Assembly: GCA_038744685.1 (NCBI GenBank)
Contig: JBCDMB010000002.1
Coordinates: 62,001 to 126,000 of the forward strand
Length of the DNA: 64,000 nucleotides
Reading direction: 5' to 3'
Origin: Verrucomicrobiota bacterium
GTDB lineage: Bacteria > Verrucomicrobiota > Verrucomicrobiia > Opitutales > Puniceicoccaceae
In this document: piece after piece, positions 19,389 to 28,182 of the stretch
How the letters are laid out: the number at the start of each line of letters is the position of its first letter
Position numbering within the stretch: the stretch's first letter is position 1
Translations under genes and position numbers: made by a program
Notes under the pieces: model-generated
The model's input: only the letters and a program-made list of their open reading frames with translations
What the model was told of the DNA's origin: nothing
Database searches by the model: none

Positions 19389-20233
19389 TCATTCCAAAGC
19401 AGAAGGACGAGGAGCTCCTTGCCGATATCGCGAGTGCAAACAACGCGTACCTGCACATCTGGTGGCTGGGGCAAAGTGGTTTTTTGGTCAAGTACGCCGA
19501 AACCACCCTTCTCTTTGATCCTTACCTTTCGGATAGCCTTACCGAGAAATACGCTGGCACGGACAAACCTCACGTCAGAATGACCGAGCGGGTCATTGCT
19601 CCCGAAAGGCTTGGATTCGCCTCGATTGTGACCTCCAGCCATGTCCACACGGATCATCTCGATCACGGAACGTTGCTTCCGCTGCGCGAGACGAACCCTT
19701 CGATCAGGCTCATCCTTCCACGAGCGATCAAAGAATCGGCGATTGGACGATTGGGTGACTGGGGAAAGGATTTTCATTGGGTCAACGCGGGCGACACTGT
19801 CGAAGATTCGGGCACCCGGGTTCGGGTTATCCCGGCAGCACACAATGCCCTGAAAGAGGACGAAGCTGGAAATCATTACTTCATCGGATTCGTGGCCGAA
19901 ATCGGCCCATGGCGCATCTACCACAGCGGCGACACCCTGCTCTACGACGGTATCGAGCAATGGATCGATGGACCGGTCGATGTCGCGATTCTTCCGATCA
20001 ATGGGAACAAGCCCGAGCGACGGGTTGCCGGAAATCTAGATGGGAAAGAGGCGGCTCTACTAGCGAAGCGGATTGGGGCACAGACGGTCATCCCCTGCCA
20101 CTTCGATATGTTCGAGTTCAATACTGCGACGCCCGAACTCTTCGAAAAATCCTGCCGGGAGCTGGACCAGAATTTTTGCGTAATGGAGGCGGGGGAACGG
20201 CTCTCTTTGATGAATCCAGAAATGGTTCGATGA
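19385..20233 (+). CDS. UlaG-like metallo-beta-lactamase-fold hydrolase
   Basis: A 282-residue cytoplasmic protein with the MBL metal motif HVHTDH (His86, His88, Asp90, His91), a later AAHNA histidine, HSGDT and the final PCHFDMF histidine, so the two-metal site is complete. The overall layout (IWWLGQSGFLVKY at the N-terminus, HSGDTLLYDG in the middle) resembles L-ascorbate-6-phosphate lactonase UlaG and its relatives. A lactone ring-opening role fits a pathway that first oxidises a sugar to a lactone. It overlaps both neighbours by 4 bases. UlaG identity in the strict sense is not claimed, as no other ula genes are present. Confidence 0.85.
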   Translation: MIIPKQKDEELLADIASANNAYLHIWWLGQSGFLVKYAETTLLFDPYLSDSLTEKYAGTDKPHVRMTERVIAPERLGFASIVTSSHVHTDHLDHGTLLPLRETNPSIRLILPRAIKESAIGRLGDWGKDFHWVNAGDTVEDSGTRVRVIPAAHNALKEDEAGNHYFIGFVAEIGPWRIYHSGDTLLYDGIEQWIDGPVDVAILPINGNKPERRVAGNLDGKEAALLAKRIGAQTVIPCHFDMFEFNTATPELFEKSCRELDQNFCVMEAGERLSLMNPEMVR

Positions 20234-21183
20234 TACGCACTGTTCTGAAAGATGTTCCCCCGGATGAGCTTGGCGTGTGCTACGCACACGAGCACCTGAT
20301 TATTGACGGAAGTGTTGCGACGATTCGATATCCTGAGTTTGCACTCTCTTCGGTCGAAAACGGCGTTTCTGAGTTGACTCGTTTTTATGCGGATGGCGGG
20401 CGGGCAATGGTTGACTCGATGCCCTGCGATGCGGGTCGAAACGTAACAAAGCTTGCGGAAATCTCTAAAGGCTCTGGGGTCCATATTCTCTGCCCCACCG
20501 GTCTGCACCTGGCGAAATACTACGACGATGGACACTGGAGTCATCGTTATACCTCCGATCAGATTGCCCAACTTTTCCGGGCCGATATTGAGCAAGGTAT
20601 AGACCGGAATGATTACTCGGGTCCTTTCGTAGAGCGCACAAACCATCGGGCCGGATTGATCAAAGTGGCGACAGCTGGCGAATTATTTAGCCCGAGAGAA
20701 GAAAAGATCTTCGAAGCAGCAGCTCAAACTCATCAGGCAACCGGCTGCCCGATTTTGACTCACGTGGAAGAGGGTATCGGCGCCATTCAGCAAGTAGAAA
20801 ACTTTGCTTCACACGGAGTCGACCTTGCGAAAGTGGTGCTTTCTCACACCGATCGTTCGCCGGACCCTGCCTACCATCGCGAACTCCTGCAAACGGGTGT
20901 GAAAGTGGAGTACGACAGCGCCTTTCGCTGGAGAACGGAAAACAACCCGACCCTCGATCTTGTCATCGAGCTGATGAGCGAATTTCCGGATCAAATCATG
21001 CTCGGCATGGACGCTGCCCGGCCGGCGTATTGGAAATCCTATGGCGGCAGTCCGGGGCTGAGTTTTTTACTCAACGAATTCACCGAGCAAATGCGTGATC
21101 GCGGTCTGACCGAAGAGCAATGGCAACGGATTTTTGTCTCTACTCCTGCTCAAACCTACAGCTTCAAACCCCAGGTTAACTGA
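20230..21183 (+). CDS. Phosphotriesterase-like (PTE family) lactonase/amidohydrolase
   Basis: 317 residues from the ATG at 20230, which overlaps the previous stop by 4 bases (ATGA); the longer frame from 19777 runs through the MBL gene and is not credible. The binuclear metal site of the PTE family is complete: His20 and His22 (CYAHEH), Lys145 (GLIKVATAG, the carbamylated lysine), His178 (ILTHVEEG), His206 (VVLSHTDRS) and Asp261 (LGMDAAR). PTE-like proteins in sugar operons act mostly as lactonases. Having an MBL-type and a PTE-type lactonase side by side suggests two lactone intermediates or two ring sizes. It is 1 base from the next start. Confidence 0.9.
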   Translation: MIRTVLKDVPPDELGVCYAHEHLIIDGSVATIRYPEFALSSVENGVSELTRFYADGGRAMVDSMPCDAGRNVTKLAEISKGSGVHILCPTGLHLAKYYDDGHWSHRYTSDQIAQLFRADIEQGIDRNDYSGPFVERTNHRAGLIKVATAGELFSPREEKIFEAAAQTHQATGCPILTHVEEGIGAIQQVENFASHGVDLAKVVLSHTDRSPDPAYHRELLQTGVKVEYDSAFRWRTENNPTLDLVIELMSEFPDQIMLGMDAARPAYWKSYGGSPGLSFLLNEFTEQMRDRGLTEEQWQRIFVSTPAQTYSFKPQVN

Positions 21184-22265
21184 TGGCTAAAAAATGGAAA
21201 ATCGCAGGCATCGAGTTCTCTCACATGCACATGGGGGACTTGCTTCGATGCGTTGAACAACACCCCAACGCAGAAATCGTAGGCATTTGCGACCCGAGAC
21301 CGGAGCGCATGCAGGATGCCCAGAGGAGTTTTCAGCTGAGGGATTCTCAAGTCTTCACGGACTACCAGCGGTGCATGGAAGAGACTGAACCTGATCTGGT
21401 TGTTCTCTGCCCGACGACCGCAGAGCATGGGGATTGGGTCGAGCGAATCGCGCCCTATTGCACCCATGTTTTGGTCGAGAAGCCTTTCGCCGGTTCATTG
21501 GCTGATGCAGATCGCATGATTCGTGCAGTCGGAGCGACTGGTAAAGAGCTTGTTATCAATTGGCCGCTTCGCTGGGTGGAGAGTCATTTCACGACACACC
21601 GACTCATCAGCGAAGGATTGATCGGCACTGTAATCGAGGTGCACTACTACGATGGTAATCGCGGCCCTCTCTATCACGGTGCGGATAAGATCGAGCTTGA
21701 GCCAACCGCGGAGAAGAAAAGCGAGAGCTGGTGGTATAAAAAGAAATCAGACGGAGGTTCCCTCCGCGACTATCTTGGTTATGGGGTGACCCTCGGCACC
21801 TGGTTCAACCGGGGCCAAAAACCCGACGAAGTCACTGCGATCGCGACCGGCACCTCTGGCCTCGAGGTCGATGAGCATAGCGTGACGGTCGCCCGCTACG
21901 GCGATCATCTTTCCAAATTTGAAACCCGCTGGGGCACCTTTTCGGATCCCTGGACGCATCAGCCGCAACCGAAGTGCGGTTTTGTGATCCGTGGAACCGA
22001 GGGGACGATCAGCAGCTACGATTATGAGCCGACCATTCGGATTCAGACCCGCGAGAAACCCGAGGGCTATGACCAGACGGTCGATGCACTTCCAGACGGG
22101 GAAAGGAATGGTATCGAGTATAGTCTGAGTCGTATCGAGGCAGGACTACCGATCGAAGGCCCGTTGAGCCCGCCGCTCGCGCGCATCGGGCAACAGATTG
22201 TCGATAGTGCGATCCGCAGCAGCGAAGAAGGCCGCTCCGTGCCCTTAGAAGGAGAACCGTCATGA
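21183..22265 (+). CDS. Cytoplasmic Gfo/Idh/MocA family oxidoreductase
   Basis: A 360-residue enzyme without signal peptide. The N-terminal region WKIAGIEFSHMHMGDLL is an atypical Rossmann start in which the usual GxGxxG is replaced by GIEFSHMH; IVGICDPRPERMQDA follows as the second strand. The catalytic motif VLVEKPFAG is standard (Lys of EKP). The C-terminal half fits the substrate domain, ending before an acidic region. The altered glycine loop may weaken or shift cofactor use; this family also contains aldolase-like and non-redox members. Start overlaps the PTE-like stop by 1 base, and its end overlaps the next oxidoreductase by 4. Confidence 0.88.
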   Translation: MAKKWKIAGIEFSHMHMGDLLRCVEQHPNAEIVGICDPRPERMQDAQRSFQLRDSQVFTDYQRCMEETEPDLVVLCPTTAEHGDWVERIAPYCTHVLVEKPFAGSLADADRMIRAVGATGKELVINWPLRWVESHFTTHRLISEGLIGTVIEVHYYDGNRGPLYHGADKIELEPTAEKKSESWWYKKKSDGGSLRDYLGYGVTLGTWFNRGQKPDEVTAIATGTSGLEVDEHSVTVARYGDHLSKFETRWGTFSDPWTHQPQPKCGFVIRGTEGTISSYDYEPTIRIQTREKPEGYDQTVDALPDGERNGIEYSLSRIEAGLPIEGPLSPPLARIGQQIVDSAIRSSEEGRSVPLEGEPS

Positions 22266-23371
22266 GCAAGGACGACGCGAGAGAACTCAAGGCAGTCGAA
22301 GTGGCAAAGACGGAAGCGCCCGTTTTATCCTATCAACCTCCGCTGCCGAAAGGACTTCCGCCAAAGATCGGGTTAATCGGATGCGGAGGTATCGCGCGGA
22401 ATCATCTCGACGCCTACCGTCAGAAGGGCTTTCCGGTGGCGGTGCTTTGCGATATCAACCTTGAGGCTGCAAAAAAACTACGCGACGAGTTTTTCCCCGA
22501 TGCAGAAGTCACCGATGATGTAGACTCTGTCTTTGGAAGAGATGCTATCGGGGTGCTCGACCTTGCCACCCATCCGGACCACCGAGTCGGCCATATACGC
22601 AAGGCATTGGAAAACGGAAAACATGTTCTCAGCCAAAAGCCGTTTGTCCTCGACCTGGAAACCGGTCGCGAACTGGTGGCCCTCGCCCAGAGTCACGACC
22701 TCAAACTAGCAGTGAATCAAAACGGGCGCTGGGCGCCGTATTTTGCTTACCTGCGTGAAGCGGTGAGCGCCAATTTGCTCGGAGAGATTGTGAGCTGTGA
22801 TATCCACATCGCTTGGGATCATACTTGGATCCAAGGCACTCGATTCGAGGAGATCCACCACATCGTTCTTTACGATTTTGCCATTCACTGGTTTGATCTG
22901 GTGCGCTGTGTCTTTGGCGAGCGGGAAGCCAAACAGGTCTTTGCTCAAGTCGAAAAAGCACGAGGACAGGAACTGGCACCGCCGCTCAGCGCGCAAAGCG
23001 CAATTCAGTTCGACGGCGGTTTGGCCTCACTTGTTTTTCATGCAAATACCAAGTTTGGGCCTTCCGAGAGCACGGTGATCACGGGCACAAAGGGAACCTT
23101 TCGCAGCACTGGTCCGGTTTGTGCCAACGAACAGATTCAACTGATTACTGAAGCGGGCGAAGCTGAGGTTGAGTTGAAAGGGAATTGGTTTAACGACGGG
23201 TTTGCCGGGACGATGGGAGAGCTTCTCTGTGCGATCGAGGAAGACCGCGAACCCGCGAATTCTGCAGACCAGAACTTGAAGAGCCTCGAATTGTGTTTCG
23301 CAGCCGTGGCCAGCGCAGATAGCGGTAATCCAGTAGCACCCAGCTCTATATCCACCCTTAGTTATACCTAG
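22262..23371 (+). CDS. Cytoplasmic Gfo/Idh/MocA family oxidoreductase (QKP variant)
   Basis: A 369-residue NAD(P)-dependent oxidoreductase with a standard cofactor loop (IGLIGCGGIARNHLDAY) after a 35-residue extension. The catalytic EKP is QKP here (HVLSQKPFVLD), keeping the lysine but losing the glutamate. Later, HHIVLYDFAIHWFDL contains the histidines typical of the substrate domain. Together with the SDR, the FAD enzyme and the other Gfo protein, the operon carries four oxidoreductases, implying stepwise oxidation and reduction of a sugar. There is a 48-base gap to the following transporter gene. Confidence 0.9.
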   Translation: MSKDDARELKAVEVAKTEAPVLSYQPPLPKGLPPKIGLIGCGGIARNHLDAYRQKGFPVAVLCDINLEAAKKLRDEFFPDAEVTDDVDSVFGRDAIGVLDLATHPDHRVGHIRKALENGKHVLSQKPFVLDLETGRELVALAQSHDLKLAVNQNGRWAPYFAYLREAVSANLLGEIVSCDIHIAWDHTWIQGTRFEEIHHIVLYDFAIHWFDLVRCVFGEREAKQVFAQVEKARGQELAPPLSAQSAIQFDGGLASLVFHANTKFGPSESTVITGTKGTFRSTGPVCANEQIQLITEAGEAEVELKGNWFNDGFAGTMGELLCAIEEDREPANSADQNLKSLELCFAAVASADSGNPVAPSSISTLSYT

Positions 23372-23419
23372 AATCGTCGATCCACCAAAAATAGAATCTG
23401 CCTTGACCAATTTATCCCC

Positions 23420-24631
23420 ATGACCCCGAAAACACGCATCCAACTCTCGTCCATGATGTTTCTCCAGTTCTTCATCTGGGGCGCATGGTTCGTCACGCTA
23501 GGCACCTACCTCGGAAGGGGACTAAATCTCGACGGCGTTTCAATTGGCGCGGCTTATAGCACGATGCCCTGGGGTGCGTTGATTGCCCCGTTTTTTATCG
23601 GTATGATTGCTGACCGCTTCTTCAACTCGGAGCGAGTCCTTGCCGTGTGCCACATCCTCGGCGCAGCAATCCTATACTACGCATCGACCGTGGTTGACCC
23701 GGGCCTTCTCTTCTGGGTCCTGCTCGCTTATGCCTTGGCCTACAACCCGACACTTGCACTCGTAAACGCGATTTCCTTCAACCAAATTGACAATGTAGAG
23801 AAGCAATTCCCGATGATTCGCGTGTTTGGCACGATCGGCTGGATTGTTGCCGGCATTTTGGTCGGTTCGCTTGGGATCGAGGCGACCGCGAATCCGATGC
23901 GGATTGCTGCAGGTGCAAGCCTGTTGCTCGGCATTTTGTCCTTCTTTTTGCCGAAGACGCCTCCCAAATCCAAGGAAAGTGGAGTCAGTATTTCCGGCAT
24001 CCTTGGTCTGGATGCTTTGGCCCTGCTCAAGGATAAGTCTTTTGCCGTTTTTACGCTGGGCTCGCTCCTTCTCTGTATTCCGTTGGCCTTCTACTACAAT
24101 TTTACCAATCTATTTCTGAACGACATGGGTGTCGAAAACGCGGCCGGAAAAATGACCATGGGCCAGATGTCGGAAATTGTTTTCATGCTGGTTATGCCGT
24201 TCTTCTTTGTCCGGCTCGGCGTGAAAAAGATGCTTTTGGCCGGTATGATTGGATGGGTTCTCCGTTATGTCCTCTTTGCTTTTGGTGACCCCGGAGGGCT
24301 TGTCTGGATGTTTTACCTAGGCATTCTTCTCCATGGTATTTGCTACGATTTCTTCTTCGTAACAGGACAGATTTATGTCGACAAAGCTGCCGGAGAAAAG
24401 ATTCGAGCAAGTGCCCAGGGGTTCATCACCCTGATCACTTACGGTCTCGGTATGCTGATCGGAGCCTGGGCGTCGGGACTGATCGTGAAATCATTTGAAA
24501 CGACAGACCCAGTTGGAGAAATCCTCCGCAATTGGTCAGACATCTGGCTGATTCCTGCTGCCATGGCAGCAGTCGTTATCGTCCTCTTTGCAATCTTCTT
24601 TAAACCCACCGAAACCTCTGCAGAAAAATGA
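23420..24631 (+). CDS. MFS nucleoside/sugar:H+ symporter (NupG-like)
   Basis: A 403-residue membrane transporter with about twelve segments. The start MFLQFFIWGAWFVTLGTYL and the MIADRFFNSERVLA loop between TM2 and TM3 are typical of the nucleoside:H+ symporter branch, a branch commonly found beside sugar catabolism operons in PVC bacteria. KIRASAQGF in the second half is the second conserved loop. It likely brings the depolymerised sugar or a derivative into the cytoplasm for the enzymes encoded upstream. Its stop overlaps the GH26 gene start by 4 bases, which ties uptake to extracellular hydrolysis. Confidence 0.88.
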   Translation: MTPKTRIQLSSMMFLQFFIWGAWFVTLGTYLGRGLNLDGVSIGAAYSTMPWGALIAPFFIGMIADRFFNSERVLAVCHILGAAILYYASTVVDPGLLFWVLLAYALAYNPTLALVNAISFNQIDNVEKQFPMIRVFGTIGWIVAGILVGSLGIEATANPMRIAAGASLLLGILSFFLPKTPPKSKESGVSISGILGLDALALLKDKSFAVFTLGSLLLCIPLAFYYNFTNLFLNDMGVENAAGKMTMGQMSEIVFMLVMPFFFVRLGVKKMLLAGMIGWVLRYVLFAFGDPGGLVWMFYLGILLHGICYDFFFVTGQIYVDKAAGEKIRASAQGFITLITYGLGMLIGAWASGLIVKSFETTDPVGEILRNWSDIWLIPAAMAAVVIVLFAIFFKPTETSAEK

Positions 24632-25704
24632 AAGTAGTGAAAAAAATCCCGCAAATAGTCGGAATCAGCCTCTCCCTGGTCATCCCGGTATCCGCCGGTT
24701 TGGTTGACCCGAACGCAACCCCTGAAACGGTAGCACTTTTCGAAAAGATGAAAGCGATACCCGAGGACCGTATCCTTTTCGGCCAACAACACGCGACCTG
24801 TTACGGTATCGGCTGGGAAAATACAGATGGGACCCGTTCAGACGTGAAGACTCTAACCGGATCACATCCGGCCGTCTATGGCTGGGATATGGGGCACTTT
24901 GGAACCAATGACGATAGACAACTCTTGATCGAAGCGCATGAACGGGGTGGCATCAATACCATCAGTTGGCATATGGACAACCTATTGACCGGAGAGAAAT
25001 CGTGGAGCGGAGGTGAGGGTGTCATTGCTGCTCACCTGCCCGGTGGCGAGGCTCATGAAAAATTGAAGGAGCAGTTGGACTGGTTTGCTGAATTTGCAGA
25101 CAGCCTGAGGGATAGTGACGGGAAACTGATTCCCGTTATTTTCCGGCCGTGGCATGAGCACACGGGTGGATGGTTTTGGTGGGGACCGAACGGCGGAACC
25201 GACGAGGAGTTTACTGAGCTTTGGAGATTTACAATCGAGTATCTTCGCGATGAGAAGGGGGTGCACAATCTTCTCTACGCCTATTCACCTATTCAGGCTA
25301 AGTTTGAAACCGTGGAAGACTATATGACGGTCCGTTTTCCCGGGATTGAATACATGGATGTGGTTGGCTTCGATACCTACAGCAAAATACCTGAACGGTT
25401 GGCCGAACGATCGGTAATTGTCGCTGAGGTCGCGCGGGAACACGGTAAATTTGCCGCTATTTGCGAGTTTGGAATCTCGAAAGGCTTGGACAATCATGAC
25501 GATCCCAACTGGTTCATGAACGTGTTGAATCATTTCAAAGAGACGGAAGGATCCGGTGGCATCGCATACATGCTCACCTGGCGAAACGGCAGCAAGGAAC
25601 GTTTCTGGGTTCCTTACGAAGGGCATCGAAACGAAGCTGATTTCAAGCAGTTCGCGGCCGATCCGTTCATCGTTTTGGAAAACGATCTTGCGCAGTTCGA
25701 TTGA
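24628..25704 (+). CDS. Secreted GH26 family glycoside hydrolase (beta-mannanase-like)
   Basis: A 358-residue enzyme with a signal peptide (residues 1-23). Family 26 signatures are clear: RPWHEHTGGWFWWG contains the acid/base Glu177 next to the conserved histidine, and AAICEFGISKG supplies the nucleophile Glu280. GH26 members are mostly endo-beta-1,4-mannanases, with some xylanases and lichenases. It is translationally coupled to the symporter upstream and followed after 40 bases by a sulfatase, so it probably acts on desulfated or partly sulfated polymer. It is the most diverged of the three GH26 proteins in the window. Confidence 0.93.
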   Translation: MKVVKKIPQIVGISLSLVIPVSAGLVDPNATPETVALFEKMKAIPEDRILFGQQHATCYGIGWENTDGTRSDVKTLTGSHPAVYGWDMGHFGTNDDRQLLIEAHERGGINTISWHMDNLLTGEKSWSGGEGVIAAHLPGGEAHEKLKEQLDWFAEFADSLRDSDGKLIPVIFRPWHEHTGGWFWWGPNGGTDEEFTELWRFTIEYLRDEKGVHNLLYAYSPIQAKFETVEDYMTVRFPGIEYMDVVGFDTYSKIPERLAERSVIVAEVAREHGKFAAICEFGISKGLDNHDDPNWFMNVLNHFKETEGSGGIAYMLTWRNGSKERFWVPYEGHRNEADFKQFAADPFIVLENDLAQFD

Positions 25705-25744
25705 TCGCATCCCTTGTTGTTCTACTTCGAATGAAGATCTTTTT

Positions 25745-27322
25745 ATGATACATTCGCTTAAACGTTTACCTTACTTGCTTTTCGTGGCGTTTTGCTTTGC
25801 TCCCCGGGCGAATGCGGAGTCCCAGCCAAACATCATCTGGATTTTTTCAGATGATCATGCCTATCAGACGATTGGTGCCTATGGGGGTCGATTTGCGCCG
25901 CTTGATCCTTCCCCAAATATCGATCGCCTCGCTAGCGAGGGAATGCGCTTTGACCGCTCTTATGTTTGTAACTCCATTTGTGGGCCAGCGCGGGCGGCTA
26001 TCCTGACCGGGAAGCACAGTCACATGAATGGATTCATGGACAACTACTCACGCTTCGATGGCAACCAGCAGACATTCCCAAAACTCTTGCAGGATGCGGG
26101 CTACGAAACCGCAGTCATTGGAAAGTGGCACCTCGAGAGCAATCCGGTCGGCTTTGACCATTGGGACATCCTGCCCGACCAGGGACACTACTACAATCCT
26201 GACTTTATTAATTCCGACGGTAAGTATCGAGTGCCTGGTTATGTGACCGAGGTGATCACCGATAAAACGCTCGAATGGCTCGAAAATCGGGATTCCTCGA
26301 AACCATTCATGCTGATGATGCAGCACAAAGCCCCCCACCGGGAGTGGTCGCCTGCACCGAAGTATCTGACGCTCTATGACGATGTCATGATCCCCGAGCC
26401 TTATACTCTTTTTGACGATTACAGCGGTCGCGGAACGGCAGCCAAGAACCAGGACATGTCGATCGCTGAAACCATGACCTACGGCAAGGATTTAAAGATC
26501 CAGGAAAAGGATGAACGAGACCTCTTACAGCGAAGACTTCTTCGAAGGATGAATCCTAAGCAGCTTGCCGCTTGGAATGCGGCCTACCAGCCCAAGAACG
26601 ATGCGTTTCTCGAAGCGAACCTGGATGGGGAAGAGTTGGTTCGGTGGAAGTATCAGCGCTATCTGAAAGACTATTTGCGCTGCACAAAGTCGGTCGATGA
26701 CTCGGTCGGTGCGATCATGGACTGGCTTGAAGAAGCCGGTTTGTCCGACGACACGATCGTCTTCTACAGCTCTGATCAGGGCTTCTACATGGGCGAGCAT
26801 GGCTGGTTCGACAAACGTTTCATGTATGAAGAGTCGTTTCGAACACCGCTCATTGCTCGCTGGCCGGGAAAAATCGAGCCGAACTCTGTGAATACGGACC
26901 TCGTCCAGAACATAGACATGGCCAGCACTTTCCTTGAGTTGGCCGGGGCTCCGGTCCCGCCTGATATTCAGGGTGTCAGCACCCTGCCCCTATTGGAGGG
27001 CGAAAAACCAGATGAGTGGCGCGACTCTCTCTACTATCACTACTACGAGTATCCGGGTTTCCATAGCGTCCGTCGCCACGAGGGAGTTTTCGACAAACGA
27101 TACAAATTGATGCGCTTTTACGGGAAAGACGTCCCGAACGGAGAGGAATGGGAACTCTACGATCTCAAGAACGATCCCGACGAGATGAACAGTGTCTATG
27201 CAAACCCGGAATACGCTGGCGTCGTTGAAGAGCTCAAGCTTGAGCTGGTTGCTCTTCGGGATAGGTATGGTGTAACCGAGGAAAACACCCAGCCGATCCA
27301 GGGAAACCGGAAAAAGCGATAG
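25745..27322 (+). CDS. Secreted sulfatase, N-acetylglucosamine-6-sulfatase/heparan-sulfatase-like branch
   Basis: 525 residues from ATG 25745 (an earlier in-frame start would overlap the GH26 gene). Signal peptide with core YLLFVAFCFAPRANA. Motifs: IFSDDHAYQTIGAYG (metal), SICGPARAAILTG with catalytic Cys79, GKWHLESN, and YSSDQGFYMGEHGWF for the second metal site. The layout (YQRYLKDYLRCTKSVDD, YHYYEYPG, RYKLMRFYG) matches the branch with glucosamine-6-sulfatases, but many bacterial members act on algal galactans or fucans. A close paralogue is cut off by the right edge of the window. It is the only sulfatase inside the long operon. Confidence 0.94.
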   Translation: MIHSLKRLPYLLFVAFCFAPRANAESQPNIIWIFSDDHAYQTIGAYGGRFAPLDPSPNIDRLASEGMRFDRSYVCNSICGPARAAILTGKHSHMNGFMDNYSRFDGNQQTFPKLLQDAGYETAVIGKWHLESNPVGFDHWDILPDQGHYYNPDFINSDGKYRVPGYVTEVITDKTLEWLENRDSSKPFMLMMQHKAPHREWSPAPKYLTLYDDVMIPEPYTLFDDYSGRGTAAKNQDMSIAETMTYGKDLKIQEKDERDLLQRRLLRRMNPKQLAAWNAAYQPKNDAFLEANLDGEELVRWKYQRYLKDYLRCTKSVDDSVGAIMDWLEEAGLSDDTIVFYSSDQGFYMGEHGWFDKRFMYEESFRTPLIARWPGKIEPNSVNTDLVQNIDMASTFLELAGAPVPPDIQGVSTLPLLEGEKPDEWRDSLYYHYYEYPGFHSVRRHEGVFDKRYKLMRFYGKDVPNGEEWELYDLKNDPDEMNSVYANPEYAGVVEELKLELVALRDRYGVTEENTQPIQGNRKKR

Positions 27323-27342
27323 CCTTCCCAAAACAAAGTCCG

Positions 27343-28173
27343 ATGAAACCGATCGTCTACTTACTTTCTGTTTTAGTCCTCCCGACCCTTTCGCCGGCAG
27401 TCGATTCGCTCTATCCGCTGGATAACGCCTTCAACGGGCGCGACAGCTCAGCTTCAGAGAGAGCTGCTCTCTTAAAGGAACTGGGATATCCGGGGACCGT
27501 AACCGAGCAAAAGACCTACACGAAAGAATGGGGTGAGGCTTTGGCCGATGCCGGACTCGAGGTCGAGGCGACCTACATTATCTTGAGGCCAACGAAAAAG
27601 GGAATTCCCGTTCCGAAAGACGTTGCGACTCATCTTGCGGAATTCGAAGGCACCGAGACTGACGTCTGGGTGACGGTGGGGAAGCCACGGAAATTCGACG
27701 TGAGCGAAGAGCAGGTTGTGGAAGCCATTAGCGAAGTGGCTGATATTGCCCGGGCAAACGGTCTTAGGACCGTAGTCTATCCACACTACAGTTTTGTTAC
27801 CGATACAAATGCTAGAGTGCTGCAAATTGCCCAAGCCATTGACCGAGAAGATCTTGGAGTCGCCTTCAGCCTTTGCCACTTTCTGAAACAGGAGGATCCC
27901 TCGGAGCTCGAAGTTACCCTCGAAGCGGCAAAGCAACATCTCATGGCAGTTCAAATCAACGGTGCCGACGAAAACGGCAAAGAAACCGGCGATTGGTCCC
28001 GATTGATCCTTCCACTCGGCGAGGGCGATTTCGACGTCATGAGAGTCCTCGAAACGCTCGAATCTATCGGGTATGATGGCCCAATTACGCTCCAATGCTT
28101 CGGAATTCAGTCACCTCCAGAGGACCACCTCGCAAAGAGTATGGCAGAGTGGAATACAATGTTAGCAGAATAA
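27343..28173 (+). CDS. Exported sugar phosphate isomerase/epimerase-like TIM barrel
   Basis: A 276-residue protein of the xylose isomerase-like (AP endonuclease 2) TIM-barrel superfamily, with an N-terminal signal peptide (YLLSVLVLPTLSPA). Segments such as GLRTVVYPHYS, LGVAFSLCHFLKQEDP and GYDGPITLQCFG are the conserved strands with metal-binding residues (His, His, Glu/Gln). Members normally isomerise or epimerise keto sugars or act as dehydratases; an exported form is common in PVC bacteria and less so elsewhere. It sits between the sulfatase and an exported oxidoreductase, so the three probably work together on released sugar outside the cytoplasm. Substrate unknown. Confidence 0.82.
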   Translation: MKPIVYLLSVLVLPTLSPAVDSLYPLDNAFNGRDSSASERAALLKELGYPGTVTEQKTYTKEWGEALADAGLEVEATYIILRPTKKGIPVPKDVATHLAEFEGTETDVWVTVGKPRKFDVSEEQVVEAISEVADIARANGLRTVVYPHYSFVTDTNARVLQIAQAIDREDLGVAFSLCHFLKQEDPSELEVTLEAAKQHLMAVQINGADENGKETGDWSRLILPLGEGDFDVMRVLETLESIGYDGPITLQCFGIQSPPEDHLAKSMAEWNTMLAE

Positions 28174-28182
28174 CTCTTAATC

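Noticed and set aside
25759-25768. TAAACGTTTA, a perfect 10-base palindrome
   Set aside because: It is inside codons 5-8 of the 25745 sulfatase and the wider consensus is not met; likely chance.
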